Assembly: GCF_016427565.1 (NCBI RefSeq)
Contig: NZ_JAELXT010000027.1
Coordinates: 1-57,782, forward strand
Direction: 5' to 3'
Length of the DNA stretch: 57,782 nucleotides
From: Microvirga splendida
GTDB lineage: Bacteria; Pseudomonadota; Alphaproteobacteria; Rhizobiales; Beijerinckiaceae
Part shown: positions 49,077 through 57,716 of the stretch, in pieces
Position numbering within the stretch: position 1 is the stretch's first letter
Layout: every line of letters starts with the position of its first letter
Made by a program: the position numbers and the translations under genes
Notes under the pieces: model-generated
The model's input: only the letters and a program-made list of their open reading frames with translations
Told to the model about the DNA's origin: nothing
Database searches by the model: none

Positions 49077-50282
49077 TCAGAACAGGAAGTCGGAGGCGCC
49101 GATCAGCGAAACCTTCACGTTGAGCAGGGCGATCGACTGGCCGTCGGCCTTGATGATCACGTCATCAGCCCTGCCGTCGCTGTCGCCGTTGCCTCGGGCG
49201 ATACTGAGCTCGCGGAAGCTCAGGCCGTTGCCGCGCAGGTCGATGCGGTCGATGCCGTTCCTGAAGTCGGAAACCTTGTCCGCACCCCATTTGCCGGCGA
49301 AGCGGAAAGTGTCCGCACCGGAGCCGCCGCTCAGGATGTCGCTGCCCGTACCGCCCGACAGGATGTCCTTGCCGTCGCCGCCATAGAGCCTGTCCTTGCC
49401 GGTCTCCCCGAAGAGCTTGTCGTTGCCGGTGCCGCCGTAGAGCTTGTCGTTGCCGGAGCGGCCATAGAGCTTGTCGTTGCCGCCCAAGCCTTTGATCGTG
49501 TTGGCCGCCGAGGTGCCCTTGAGGGTATTCGCCGCTGCCGTGCCGCTGGTCGTGCTGCTGCCGGTGGTGGCCGCCGCCGGATCGATGAGGTCGAGCTTCA
49601 CGTTCGCCGACCCGATGGTCACCTGCTGGGTCACCGGAGCATAGCCGCCGCCCGAGAAGGTGACCGTGTAGGTGCCCGCCGCCAGGGCGAGGCTGTAGCC
49701 GCCCCCGCTCCCGGTCGAGGTGGTATACTTCGCCCCGCTCGCGCTGACGGCCGACACGGTGATGCTGCCCAGACCCTCGTCGATGTCGTAGAACCGGTCG
49801 CCGTCCTTGTCGTCCATGGCGACGCCGGTCAGGAAGGCCTTGCTTCCCGAGCGGGCGAAGTTCTGCGTGACGAAGGCCGCGTCCCAAGTCAGATAGCCGC
49901 CGGTCTGGAAGCCGATGCCGATCTCCTGGAAATTGCCGTTGAGGATGTTCGCCTTGTGGCCCGGGCTGTTCATCAGGTTGGTGTGCAGGAACTCCACCTC
50001 GTCCTGCAGCCCGGACGGGTCCCGGAGACTCGCCCAGGCGATGTTCTCGCCCGAGGCATAGGATCCGGTGAAGCTGTAGCCGGCATCGATCATCCGCTGG
50101 TGCGGGGACGAACCGCCCAGGCCCGTGTGGTTGAAGACGTCGGCCGAGATCATCCAGTCGCTATGCGCGTCCGCCGATTCGTTGAGATCGCCGTTGAAGG
50201 CCAGCGGCTGGGCGCCGGCTTTCGCACGCTCCCGGTTCACCAGCTCGAGCATCAATTGCTCGTAGGACGTGGCCTGAGACAT
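49077..50282 (-). CDS. CAP-domain protein with RTX repeats (401 aa)
   Basis: The N-terminal ~140 residues are a CAP/SCP domain (LMLELVNRERAKAGAQPL, HSDWMISADVFNHTG, MNSPGHKANILNGNFQEIGI). Next comes a carboxypeptidase-regulatory-like beta sandwich (~150-235: GGGYSLALAAGTYTVTFSGG). A series of RTX nonapeptides follows (GGNDKLYGRSGNDKLYGGTG ...) with the RTX C terminus. There is no Sec signal, so type I secretion is expected, as for the serralysin-like gene. Secreted CAP proteins of this kind are uncharacterised in bacteria. A second RTX export substrate in the same window suggests a common exporter elsewhere. Confidence 0.88.
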   Translation of the reverse strand: MSQATSYEQLMLELVNRERAKAGAQPLAFNGDLNESADAHSDWMISADVFNHTGLGGSSPHQRMIDAGYSFTGSYASGENIAWASLRDPSGLQDEVEFLHTNLMNSPGHKANILNGNFQEIGIGFQTGGYLTWDAAFVTQNFARSGSKAFLTGVAMDDKDGDRFYDIDEGLGSITVSAVSASGAKYTTSTGSGGGYSLALAAGTYTVTFSGGGYAPVTQQVTIGSANVKLDLIDPAAATTGSSTTSGTAAANTLKGTSAANTIKGLGGNDKLYGRSGNDKLYGGTGNDKLFGETGKDRLYGGDGKDILSGGTGSDILSGGSGADTFRFAGKWGADKVSDFRNGIDRIDLRGNGLSFRELSIARGNGDSDGRADDVIIKADGQSIALLNVKVSLIGASDFLF

Positions 50283-50554
50283 GAAATACCCCTTGCTTCA
50301 AATCGCTTGTCCCGGTTCCCGGGCCTATTGCTTGGTCTCTCGCTGTTATAGACGAAATGGGAAAAAGTTGTGACCCGTGCGATACTATGTTGCAGGTAAG
50401 ATGGGGCTGGCAGGATAGGATCCTGCCCCGCCTGCGCCGTAGCCCTGGATTGCAGGATGGGCAGGGGATAGGCGCCCCATTCTGGGTTATAGGAGGATCG
50501 GAAACGCTGCAGAAGGTCCGTGCCACAGGCCGGTCCCATCAAAAAGAACCCGCA

Positions 50555-51775
50555 ATGGACACCAAATCACCCGTCATGCCCGCTGTCTCCCTCAAGCTCT
50601 CTGCCGAGAGGGTTGCGGTGCCTGTGCTCGCCGCCATCAGCGTGTCCCACCTGCTGAACGACCTGATCCAGTCCCTGCTTCCGGCAATCTATCCGATCCT
50701 GAAGGACAATTACCGCCTCGATTTCGGCCAGATCGGCCTGCTGACGCTCACCTTCCAATTAAGCGCCTCGCTGCTGCAGCCGTTGGTCGGCATCTTCACG
50801 GACCGCAGGCCGCAGCCCTTCTCCCTCGTCGTCGGCATGGGTTTCACACTGGTTGGCCTGCTGACGCTCTCGCAGGCGCATTCCTATCCGATCCTGCTCC
50901 TCGGGGCGGCCCTCGTCGGCATGGGGTCGTCGGTGTTCCATCCCGAATCCTCCCGCGTCGCCCGCATGGCCTCTGGCGGACGGCACGGGCTGGCGCAGTC
51001 GGTGTTCCAGGTCGGCGGCAATGCGGGCACGGCCCTGGGGCCGCTGCTTGCGGCCTTCATCGTGGTGCCGTTCGGACAGGGCAGCATCGCCTGGTTCTCG
51101 GCGGTGGCGCTGCTGGCGATGCTGATCCTGTCCGCAGTCGGGCGCTGGTATCGGGCGAGACTCGTGGAGCTGAAGACGAAGCCCAAGGCGGCTGAGACGA
51201 GATCGGCCTTCTCACGCAGGCGCATCGCCGCCTCGATTACGATCCTGATGCTGCTGGTCTTCTCGAAGAACTTCTATATGGCCGGGCTCACCAGCTACTA
51301 CACCTTCTTCCTGATCTCGAAGTTCCAGGTGTCGGTGCAGGATGCGCAGATCTACTTGTTCATCTTCCTCGGCGCGGTTGCGGCCGGCACGCTGCTCGGC
51401 GGCCCGGTCGGCGACAGGATCGGCCGGCGCTACGTGATCTGGATCTCGATCCTCGGCGTGCTGCCCTTCACGCTCCTGCTGCCCTATGCCAACCTGTTCT
51501 GGACGGCGGTGCTGAGCGTCATCATCGGCGTCGTGCTCGCCTCCGCGTTCTCGGCCATCCTGGTCTATGCAACGGAGCTCGTGCCCGGCCGCGTCGGCAT
51601 GATCGCCGGCCTGTTCTTCGGCCTGTCCTTCGGCATGGGCGGCCTGGGCGCTGCGGCCCTGGGCTATCTCGCGGACGCGACGAGCATCGAGACCGTCTAC
51701 AAGGTGTGCTCGTTCCTGCCGGCTATCGGCCTGCTGGCCTATTTTCTGCCGAAGATCGAGAAAGCTCGCGCCTGA
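50555..51775 (+). CDS. MFS transporter, fosmidomycin-resistance (Fsr) type (406 aa)
   Basis: Twelve hydrophobic helices with the MFS signatures: FTDRRPQPFSLVVGMGF after helix 2 and GPVGDRIGRRYVIW after helix 8. The N-terminal LAAISVSHLLNDLIQSLLPA and MGSSVFHPESSRVARMASGG are characteristic of the Fsr group. It is a probable proton-coupled drug or sugar exporter. The ATG at 50555 is weakly preceded by AAAAAGAA; the frame is open further upstream. Confidence 0.88.
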   Translation: MDTKSPVMPAVSLKLSAERVAVPVLAAISVSHLLNDLIQSLLPAIYPILKDNYRLDFGQIGLLTLTFQLSASLLQPLVGIFTDRRPQPFSLVVGMGFTLVGLLTLSQAHSYPILLLGAALVGMGSSVFHPESSRVARMASGGRHGLAQSVFQVGGNAGTALGPLLAAFIVVPFGQGSIAWFSAVALLAMLILSAVGRWYRARLVELKTKPKAAETRSAFSRRRIAASITILMLLVFSKNFYMAGLTSYYTFFLISKFQVSVQDAQIYLFIFLGAVAAGTLLGGPVGDRIGRRYVIWISILGVLPFTLLLPYANLFWTAVLSVIIGVVLASAFSAILVYATELVPGRVGMIAGLFFGLSFGMGGLGAAALGYLADATSIETVYKVCSFLPAIGLLAYFLPKIEKARA

Positions 51776-51787
51776 CGGAGGCAACCG

Positions 51788-52552
51788 TCAGAGCAGGGCC
51801 TCTCTCGCGGCGTTCTCAAGCGCCTTCATCATCATCCGGTAGGGACCCGGCCCATGGCTGATGCGGGCGACGCCGAGTTCGGCGAGGCGCGCGGCCGAGG
51901 GCGCCGATGCGCTCGCCATGATGTTGACCGGCAGGGGCGAGCCTTCGACCACGCGGGCGATCAAGGCTTCGTTGACGAGGCCCGGCACGAAGAGACCGTC
52001 CGCGCCGGCATCGGCATAGGCGCGGCCGCGTTCGAGAGCGTCTGCCACGAGGCCTTCATGGACCTCTGTCGGGGCAATGAGAAACACGTCGGTGCGCGCG
52101 TTGAGGAAGGCCGGAATGCCGAGCCTGTCGGCTGCCTGCCGGGCTCCCCTGAGTCGCGCCGCCTGATTGGAGATCGCGCGCAAGGGTCCGGTCTCGCGGG
52201 AGCTGTCCTCGAGATTGCAGCCGATGGCGCCGGCCTGCACCGCGCGGGCGACGCTCGTGCCGACCTCATCGGGCGTCGCGCCGTAGCCGCTCTCCAAGTC
52301 GATGGTCACCGGAAGGTCGGTGGCGGCCACGATGCGCTCCAGATTTGCGAGGGCGAGATCGAAGGGCATGTGCTCGCCGTCGTCGAAGCCGTGCGCCGCC
52401 GCAACGGACCAGCTGCCGGTCGCGAGCGCCTTCGCGCCGCTGGCCGCCACGGCTTTCGCAGTGCCCGCATCCCACACATTGAACAGGATGAGCGGATTGC
52501 CCCGGACGTGGAGCGCCTTGAACGTCTGAGCCCTCGTAACCTGATCGGACAT
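51788..52552 (-). CDS. Isocitrate lyase/PEP mutase-family enzyme (254 aa)
   Basis: The (beta/alpha)8 fold shows NPLILFNVWDAGTAKAVAAS, ATGSWSVAAAHGFDDGE, the metal-ligand region PVTIDLESGYGATPDE, GCNLEDSS and FLNARTDVFL. The catalytic KKCGH loop of true isocitrate lyases is absent, so it is closer to the oxaloacetate-decarboxylase or PEP-mutase-like members whose substrates are unknown. The start at 52552 (MSDQVTRAQTF) is the best; 20 open codons upstream are not typical. Confidence 0.87.
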   Translation of the reverse strand: MSDQVTRAQTFKALHVRGNPLILFNVWDAGTAKAVAASGAKALATGSWSVAAAHGFDDGEHMPFDLALANLERIVAATDLPVTIDLESGYGATPDEVGTSVARAVQAGAIGCNLEDSSRETGPLRAISNQAARLRGARQAADRLGIPAFLNARTDVFLIAPTEVHEGLVADALERGRAYADAGADGLFVPGLVNEALIARVVEGSPLPVNIMASASAPSAARLAELGVARISHGPGPYRMMMKALENAAREALL

Positions 52553-52560
52553 CGTGAACC

Positions 52561-53622
52561 TCAATGCTGCGATTGTGATGCTGTCATGCGCCGCTCGTGC
52601 TCGAGCAGCCATTGCTTGCGCCAGATCTTACCGCCGTAGCCGGTCATGGACCCGTCGGCGCCGATCACGCGATGACAGGGGACGATGATCGCCACCTGGT
52701 TGGCGCCGTTTGCCCGCGCCACCGCCCGGACCGCCTCGGGGCGCTCCATCGCGCGGGCGAGCGCGCCGTAGCTGCGCGTCTGGCCGACCGGGATCTGCTG
52801 CAAGGCGCTCCAGACGCCGGCCTCGAAAGCCGTGCCCTTCTGAACCACCGGAACGGTGAATGCCATCAGTCTTCCTGAGAAGTATTGCTCGACCTCGCCG
52901 GCCAGCCTGTCGAGCATGGCGTGATGCCCGAAGCTGATCGGCCCGGTCCGCTCGCGCAGCCGCCTGATCTCGTTGGGAAGCGCCTTACGCTCGGCGAATT
53001 CGAGCAGGTGGACGCCTGCATCGTCCACCACGGCCAGCATCGCCCCGATGGGTGTGTCGAGCCATTGCGCCGTAAGGATCTGGTGCGCCGCCGTGCGAAC
53101 CGGCGCATCGCCGATGAGCCGGCCGATGGCCTCGCGAAAGCCGCTGCCGGATTCATATCCTGCATCGAGCTGGGCATCGATCACCGAGCCTCCCTGCTGC
53201 AGGGTGCCGACGGCAAGACCGAGCCGCTGCGACCGGGCATATTGCGCGAAGGTGACGCCGTATTCGCGCTGGAAGGCGCGGCGCACGGTCGAGGCATCGT
53301 AGCCTAGCGCCCTCAGGTCTTCCGCACTCCACCGCCGCTCGGGCTCCGCCTTGACCCGCTCTCGCAAGGTGTGGAGGGCGCCGCTTGCAGGCGACTTGAT
53401 GTCGAGGGGCTTGCAGCGCAGGCAGGGGCGAAAGCCCGCATCCTGGGCGGCATCCTGGCAGGCGAAGAATACCACGTTCGTGCGCTTCGGCTTGCGGGCC
53501 GGGCAGGTCAGGCGGCAGAAGATGCCGGTCGTCTTCACGCCCACATAGGCGAACCCCTCGTAGGAAGGATCGCGGGCGATCAGCGCGGCAAAGAGAGTGT
53601 CGTCGTCACGAAGCGGTTGCAT
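52561..53622 (-). CDS. ada: Bifunctional Ada: DNA-repair methyltransferase and regulator (353 aa)
   Basis: Ada repairs methylphosphotriesters and O6-methylguanine and activates the adaptive response. The N-terminal zinc domain holds four Cys ligands (GIFCRLTCPARKP ... FRPCLRCKP). An AraC-type helix-turn-helix spans ~85-180. The C-terminal methyltransferase has the acceptor Cys in VAIIVPCHRVIGADGSMTGY. Length matches the family. It is followed nine bases on by the ICL/PEP-mutase gene on the same strand. Confidence 0.95.
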   Translation of the reverse strand: MQPLRDDDTLFAALIARDPSYEGFAYVGVKTTGIFCRLTCPARKPKRTNVVFFACQDAAQDAGFRPCLRCKPLDIKSPASGALHTLRERVKAEPERRWSAEDLRALGYDASTVRRAFQREYGVTFAQYARSQRLGLAVGTLQQGGSVIDAQLDAGYESGSGFREAIGRLIGDAPVRTAAHQILTAQWLDTPIGAMLAVVDDAGVHLLEFAERKALPNEIRRLRERTGPISFGHHAMLDRLAGEVEQYFSGRLMAFTVPVVQKGTAFEAGVWSALQQIPVGQTRSYGALARAMERPEAVRAVARANGANQVAIIVPCHRVIGADGSMTGYGGKIWRKQWLLEHERRMTASQSQH

Positions 53623-53702
53623 GACGATGTTCTAGCGCAGGCACCGGGCCCGTGTCGCCGGAAACGAGGCGTCTATTTTTCCTGTGCCCGGATGCGAATG
53701 CC

Positions 53703-54323
53703 TTACTGCCAGGAATAGTTGAAGCTGATGCTGATGCGCTCGGCTTCCGCCTCGTTGAGGGGCACCTCGTGGCGCAGCCAGCTTTCCCAAAGCAGCACCG
53801 TCCCGGGGGCGGGCTTCATATAGGCGAACTGGCGGTTCTCGGGCTTCGCCTTGGCCTTGCGCGGCGGGGCCGCCATCATGAAGCCGAGGCGCGGATCCTC
53901 GAGCTTGAGGGCGCTCGCCCCCTCCGGGATCGTCACGTAGTAGGTGCCGCTGATCACCGAATGCGGGTGGATGTGCGAGGTGTGGATGCCGCCCGGCGGC
54001 AGGATGTTGATCCAGAGGCTGTCCATGACGAGCTTACGGCCCTGGAGGTCGTATTCCAGCTCCTTGGCGAAGGCCGCCACATGCTTGTCGATTTCCTTCA
54101 GGAGGTCGCCGAAGACCGGAACCCGCCAGGGCAGGTCGTTGAGGGACGCATAGGACGTGTAGCCCGGATAGCCGTTCTTGGCGCACCAGCGCTGGCCGGC
54201 CTCGTCGTCCTCGGCGATGGACAGGGAGGCCGCCTCAAGCTCGGCGTTGCGGCTCTCAGCCTTGGCGCCGGTCAGCTCGGCCCGGTAGACTTTGGTGACG
54301 AAAAGCGTATCGATGCTTGCCAT
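53703..54323 (-). CDS. Putative 2OG-Fe(II) oxygenase, TIGR02466-like (206 aa)
   Basis: The iron site can be traced in HTSHIHPHSVISGTYYVTIP (with an Asp/His pattern typical of the family) and the distal His in WLRHEVPLNEA; the Arg in AERISISFNYSW would bind 2-oxoglutarate. It is cytoplasmic and single-domain. Members of this family are widespread, without known substrate. The ATG at 54323 is used; the cyclase gene is divergent. Confidence 0.8.
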   Translation of the reverse strand: MASIDTLFVTKVYRAELTGAKAESRNAELEAASLSIAEDDEAGQRWCAKNGYPGYTSYASLNDLPWRVPVFGDLLKEIDKHVAAFAKELEYDLQGRKLVMDSLWINILPPGGIHTSHIHPHSVISGTYYVTIPEGASALKLEDPRLGFMMAAPPRKAKAKPENRQFAYMKPAPGTVLLWESWLRHEVPLNEAEAERISISFNYSWQ

Positions 54324-54448
54324 GGCTCGGCTCTGTTGCGGGTCTGGATTCGGTCATATTGATTGACCGATTAAGGCGCATACCAGCTTTCCCGGGCGAA
54401 TGCCTCCCCCGACTTGAAGGTTTCACGGGGACACCACACCTTGGCCTT

Positions 54449-55669
54449 ATGACGCTTCCTCCCGCCACAGCCCCCTCGCACGATCTCCTCGCCGTGGCCA
54501 AGAGCCTGGATGCGGAGAGCCTGTCGCGGGTCGTCGCCCTGCGGGACTGGCTCGTCACCATTGCGGCCCGCATGGAGGATCCGAACGAGGTCCTGGCCGG
54601 GTTCCTGAACCGGCTGATTGAGCTGGGCCTGCCGGTCGACCGGGCCGTCTCGGCCATCGAGGCCCTTCATACGGAATATGCCGGCATCGGCCGGTTCTGG
54701 ACCCGGGAGGAGGGCACGGTCGTGCGCTACCTGCCGCACGGCGACCGCCGCGAAGCCGTCTACCAGGCAAGCCCCTTCGCCTATGTGAACCGCACCGGCG
54801 AATGGCTCATCCTGGACTTGGACGAGACCTCCGAAGATCTCTTCGCGGTCATTCCGGAGCTGAAGGAGGCTGGCTACCGGCAATACGTCACGGTTCCGAT
54901 CCTGTTCACCAACGGGGCCGAGAACGCAATCTCGTTCGCCACCCGGACGCCGGGCGGGTTCGGCCCGCGCGAGCTGACGATCCTGCGCCTGGTCATGCCG
55001 TCCTTCGCCCTCGTCACCGAGCTGCGCGCCACGAGCAACCGGCTCGACGAGGTGCTGCGCATCTATGTGGGCGACGATCCCCACAAGGCGATTCTCTCCG
55101 GCGCGATCCAGCGCGGGCAGGTGACGCGCATCCGCTCCGCCATCCTGTTCGCCGACATGCGCGACTACACGCATATATCCTCGACGCTGAGCCCCGAGAG
55201 CGCGGTCGAGCTGCTCAACACCTATTTCGACTGCATCGTGCCGCCCATCGAGGATGAAGGCGGCGAGGTGCTGAAATATCTCGGCGATGGCGTGCTCGCC
55301 ATCGTGCGCGACAAGGGCGACGACACGGGCGGGGCTGCGCAGTCGGCCCTGACGGCCGCCACCCATGCGCTGCGCCGCATCGAGGCGGCGAACAGCGAGG
55401 GGCGCTTCCCCGTGCCGATCGGCGTGGGCTTTGCCCTGCATCACGGCGATGCGGCCTATGGCAATGTGGGTTCGGGCCAGCGCCTCGACTTCACGGTGAT
55501 CGGACGCGACGTGAATCTCGCAAGCCGCATCGCCGAGCTGAACAAGCGGCTGGGTGAGCCGCTCCTGATGTCGAAGCCTTTCGTGGAGCACCTCTGGGGC
55601 AATCCTTCGCCGCTCGGGGAGCATGTGGTCGAGGGCTTCGCGGAGGCGATCGAAGTCTACCGGCCGTAA
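54449..55669 (+). CDS. Class III adenylate/guanylate cyclase (406 aa)
   Basis: The N-terminal ~200 residues are a GAF-like sensor region without membrane helices. The catalytic domain (~220-400) has the metal-binding Asp in ILFADMRDYTHISS, the Lys and second metal Asp in EVLKYLGDGVLAIV, and the transition-state region FTVIGRDVNLASRIAEL. It makes cAMP or cGMP from the triphosphate; the substrate choice is not certain. The ATG at 54449 is the first sensible start; the longer frame upstream overlaps the oxygenase gene. Confidence 0.9.
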   Translation: MTLPPATAPSHDLLAVAKSLDAESLSRVVALRDWLVTIAARMEDPNEVLAGFLNRLIELGLPVDRAVSAIEALHTEYAGIGRFWTREEGTVVRYLPHGDRREAVYQASPFAYVNRTGEWLILDLDETSEDLFAVIPELKEAGYRQYVTVPILFTNGAENAISFATRTPGGFGPRELTILRLVMPSFALVTELRATSNRLDEVLRIYVGDDPHKAILSGAIQRGQVTRIRSAILFADMRDYTHISSTLSPESAVELLNTYFDCIVPPIEDEGGEVLKYLGDGVLAIVRDKGDDTGGAAQSALTAATHALRRIEAANSEGRFPVPIGVGFALHHGDAAYGNVGSGQRLDFTVIGRDVNLASRIAELNKRLGEPLLMSKPFVEHLWGNPSPLGEHVVEGFAEAIEVYRP

Positions 55670-55692
55670 GGAGCCTTGCGTTCTTCAAACGA

Positions 55693-55717
55693 AGAAGGAG
55701 CCCCAAGGGCTCCTTCG
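55693..55717. terminator. Hairpin between convergent cyclase and PRC-barrel genes
   Basis: GAAGGAGCCC and GGGCTCCTTC pair exactly around a CAA loop. T-runs are poor on both sides, so the efficiency is uncertain. Confidence 0.5.
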
Positions 55718-55736
55718 ACGTGTTGACGACCGCTCC

Positions 55737-56417
55737 TTACTGATTGGCGAAGCGGAACTCCGGAGCGTTCTCGAGCTGCTCCTTCGTGGCATTCGGCAGA
55801 ATGGCCCGTTCCGGATAATCGCGCATCCGGTCGCCGGCGGTGGCCTGGTAGCCCGTGCCAACGCTGCCTGTCGTTTCAGGTTGCTGCATGGTGCTGTTGG
55901 TCATGGCGGTGTTCGTGCCGGCCGCGTTGGTGGAGCCCGTCGCGCCCATCGTGGTGGCACCCGTCGTCCCGGCGGCGCCAGTCGTACTTGGCGTTGCTGC
56001 AACCCGATCCTCGCTCTGCTGCCACTGGATAGCATCGTAAGGAACCGCAACGCTGCGCTCGCCCATGCCGAGGAAGCCGCCGACGCCGATCACCACGGCT
56101 TCGACCTGACCCTGGCGGTTTACGAGAACTTCGCTGATGTCGCCGATCCGCTCGTCGTTCTGGTTGTAGACGTTGACACCTTCCAGCCGCGATGCGCGCC
56201 ACAGATCCGAGCGGTTCTGCGTGATGTATTGAACGTCGCTTCCCTGCATGGCAGTTCCTGCGCCCTGGTTCATGGGCGCTTGGTTCATGGGAACTTGCAT
56301 GGTGGTGCCGCTGGCGGGCGCCTGACCTTGCGGCTGGGCCGGAGCTTGAGCCTGTGCGAAGGCCGGAGCGGCCAGGAGTGCGCTCGCAATCAGACCGAAA
56401 CCGATACGGTTCATCAT
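55737..56417 (-). CDS. Secreted PRC-barrel protein (226 aa)
   Basis: A signal peptide (MMNRIGFGLIASALLAAPAF...AQA) is followed by a Gln/Pro/Ala-rich spacer and a Met/Asn-rich one. A PRC-barrel domain lies at ~72-130 (LEGVNVYNQNDERIGDISEV, VEAVVIGVGGFLGMGERSVA). Another low-complexity stretch of Thr/Gly/Ala/Asn with repeats (TTGAAGTTGATTMGATGSTN) precedes a conserved-looking C terminus. It is probably periplasmic. PRC-barrel proteins of this type are common in Rhizobiales, without known role. Confidence 0.88.
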   Translation of the reverse strand: MMNRIGFGLIASALLAAPAFAQAQAPAQPQGQAPASGTTMQVPMNQAPMNQGAGTAMQGSDVQYITQNRSDLWRASRLEGVNVYNQNDERIGDISEVLVNRQGQVEAVVIGVGGFLGMGERSVAVPYDAIQWQQSEDRVAATPSTTGAAGTTGATTMGATGSTNAAGTNTAMTNSTMQQPETTGSVGTGYQATAGDRMRDYPERAILPNATKEQLENAPEFRFANQ

Positions 56418-56556
56418 ATTGTCTTTCCTCTCGAGTAGAGCCCGGACGGGCCTGCTAGTCGAACGGAAGGGACGGATCTAGGTTGCGATCTCCTCCACTT
56501 AACGTGATCCTGCTCTGCTGCGCCGGACAACTCTCGGCACGTATAAGGGAAGCGCA

Positions 56557-57543
56557 TCACCTTCCGGACAGTTGCTCCCGCCCATGAGGCGCATCGAGAT
56601 CCAGGATCGGACCGGCCGGCACGATGCCGGTAGGATTGATGGTCTTGTGGCTCTCATAATAATGCCCTTTGATGTGAGCCATGTTGACCGTCTCGGCGAT
56701 GCCGTCCGTCTGGTAGAGGTCGCGCAGGTAGCCGGACAGATGCGGGTAATCCGCAATGCGGCGCAGGTTGCATTTGAAATGTCCGACATAGACCGGGTCG
56801 AAACGCACCAATGTGGTGAACAGCCGGATGTCGGCTTCGGTGAGCCTGCTGCCGCAGAGATAGCGGCGTGAGGACAGGCGCTCATCGAGCGCGTCGAGGG
56901 TTTCGAAGAGCGGGCGCACGGCCTCATCGTAGGCCTGCTGCTGCGTGGCGAATCCCGCCTTGTAGACGCCGTTGTTGACATGGTCGTAGATGCGCGCGTT
57001 CAGCTCGTTGATCTCGGGCCGGAGATCCTCGGGATAGTAGTCGCCCGGCTTTGCCCCGATGCCGTCGAAGGCCGCGTTCATCATGCGGATGATCTCGGCG
57101 GATTCGTTGCTGACGATGGTGCCCTTCGCCTTGTCCCAGAGCACCGGCACCGTCACGCGCCCCGAATAGTCAGGCTTGGCGGCGGTGTAGACCTGGTGCA
57201 GGTAGCGGGCGCCATGGATGGGATCCGGAACGACGCCTGGACCGTCCTCGAAGGTCCAGCCGTGTTCCAGCATGCGCCAGTGCACGACGGAGACGCCGAT
57301 CATCGCCTCCAGGCCCTTGAGCCTGCGCATGATCAGGGTGCGGTGCGCCCAGGGGCAGGCCAGCGACACGTAGAGGTGATAGCGCCCGGCCTCGGCCCGG
57401 AAGCCGCCTTCGCCGGTCGGGCCGGGGGACCCGTCAGCGGTTACCCAGTTGCGAAAGACCGCGTTGGTGCGCACGAAGCGACCGCCCGTGCTGTTGGTGT
57501 CGTACCACCGGTCCTGCCAAACCCCGTCGACAAGCAGCCCCAT
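56557..57543 (-). CDS. Glutathionyl-hydroquinone reductase, Xi-class GST (328 aa)
   Basis: The active-site Cys lies in YVSLACPWAHRTLIMRRLKG (~residue 61). The thioredoxin-like half includes VPVLWDKAKGTIVSNESAEI. The C-terminal all-helical half contains RYLCGSRLTEADIRLFTTLV and an extension ending THE usual C-terminal NPTGIVPAGP. Relatives (YqjG, PcpF) remove glutathione from quinone adducts. The start at 57543 (MGLLVDGVWQDRWYDT) follows GGAGGAAG; sixteen upstream codons are not family-like. Confidence 0.92.
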   Translation of the reverse strand: MGLLVDGVWQDRWYDTNSTGGRFVRTNAVFRNWVTADGSPGPTGEGGFRAEAGRYHLYVSLACPWAHRTLIMRRLKGLEAMIGVSVVHWRMLEHGWTFEDGPGVVPDPIHGARYLHQVYTAAKPDYSGRVTVPVLWDKAKGTIVSNESAEIIRMMNAAFDGIGAKPGDYYPEDLRPEINELNARIYDHVNNGVYKAGFATQQQAYDEAVRPLFETLDALDERLSSRRYLCGSRLTEADIRLFTTLVRFDPVYVGHFKCNLRRIADYPHLSGYLRDLYQTDGIAETVNMAHIKGHYYESHKTINPTGIVPAGPILDLDAPHGREQLSGR

Positions 57544-57678
57544 TTCTTCCTCCACGCACCATGAGACCAGAAAGATGGTTGGATTTTGCACGGATCAAGG
57601 GCCGGCCCGGCGAGGGGCGACAGGTCAAGGCGCGCGCGATCCCCGGCGCATGCTGAAATCCTTGCAAGATAAGGGAAA

Positions 57679-57716
57679 TGGTGGGCCCGGCAGGACTCGA
57701 ACCTGCAACCAGACCG
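57679..57716 (-). tRNA. 3' part of a tRNA gene, interrupted (exon 2)
   Basis: Read on the minus strand: CGGTC (3' strand of the anticodon stem), TGGTT (variable loop), the T arm GCAGG-TTCGAGT-CCTGC, the acceptor 3' strand CGGGCCC, discriminator A and an encoded CCA. The 5' half and anticodon are not in the window, because intron-like sequence abuts the anticodon stem. From memory, Rhizobiales tRNAs with CAT anticodon have very similar 3' halves; identity as tRNA-Ile(CAT) or Met is a guess. Confidence 0.75.
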
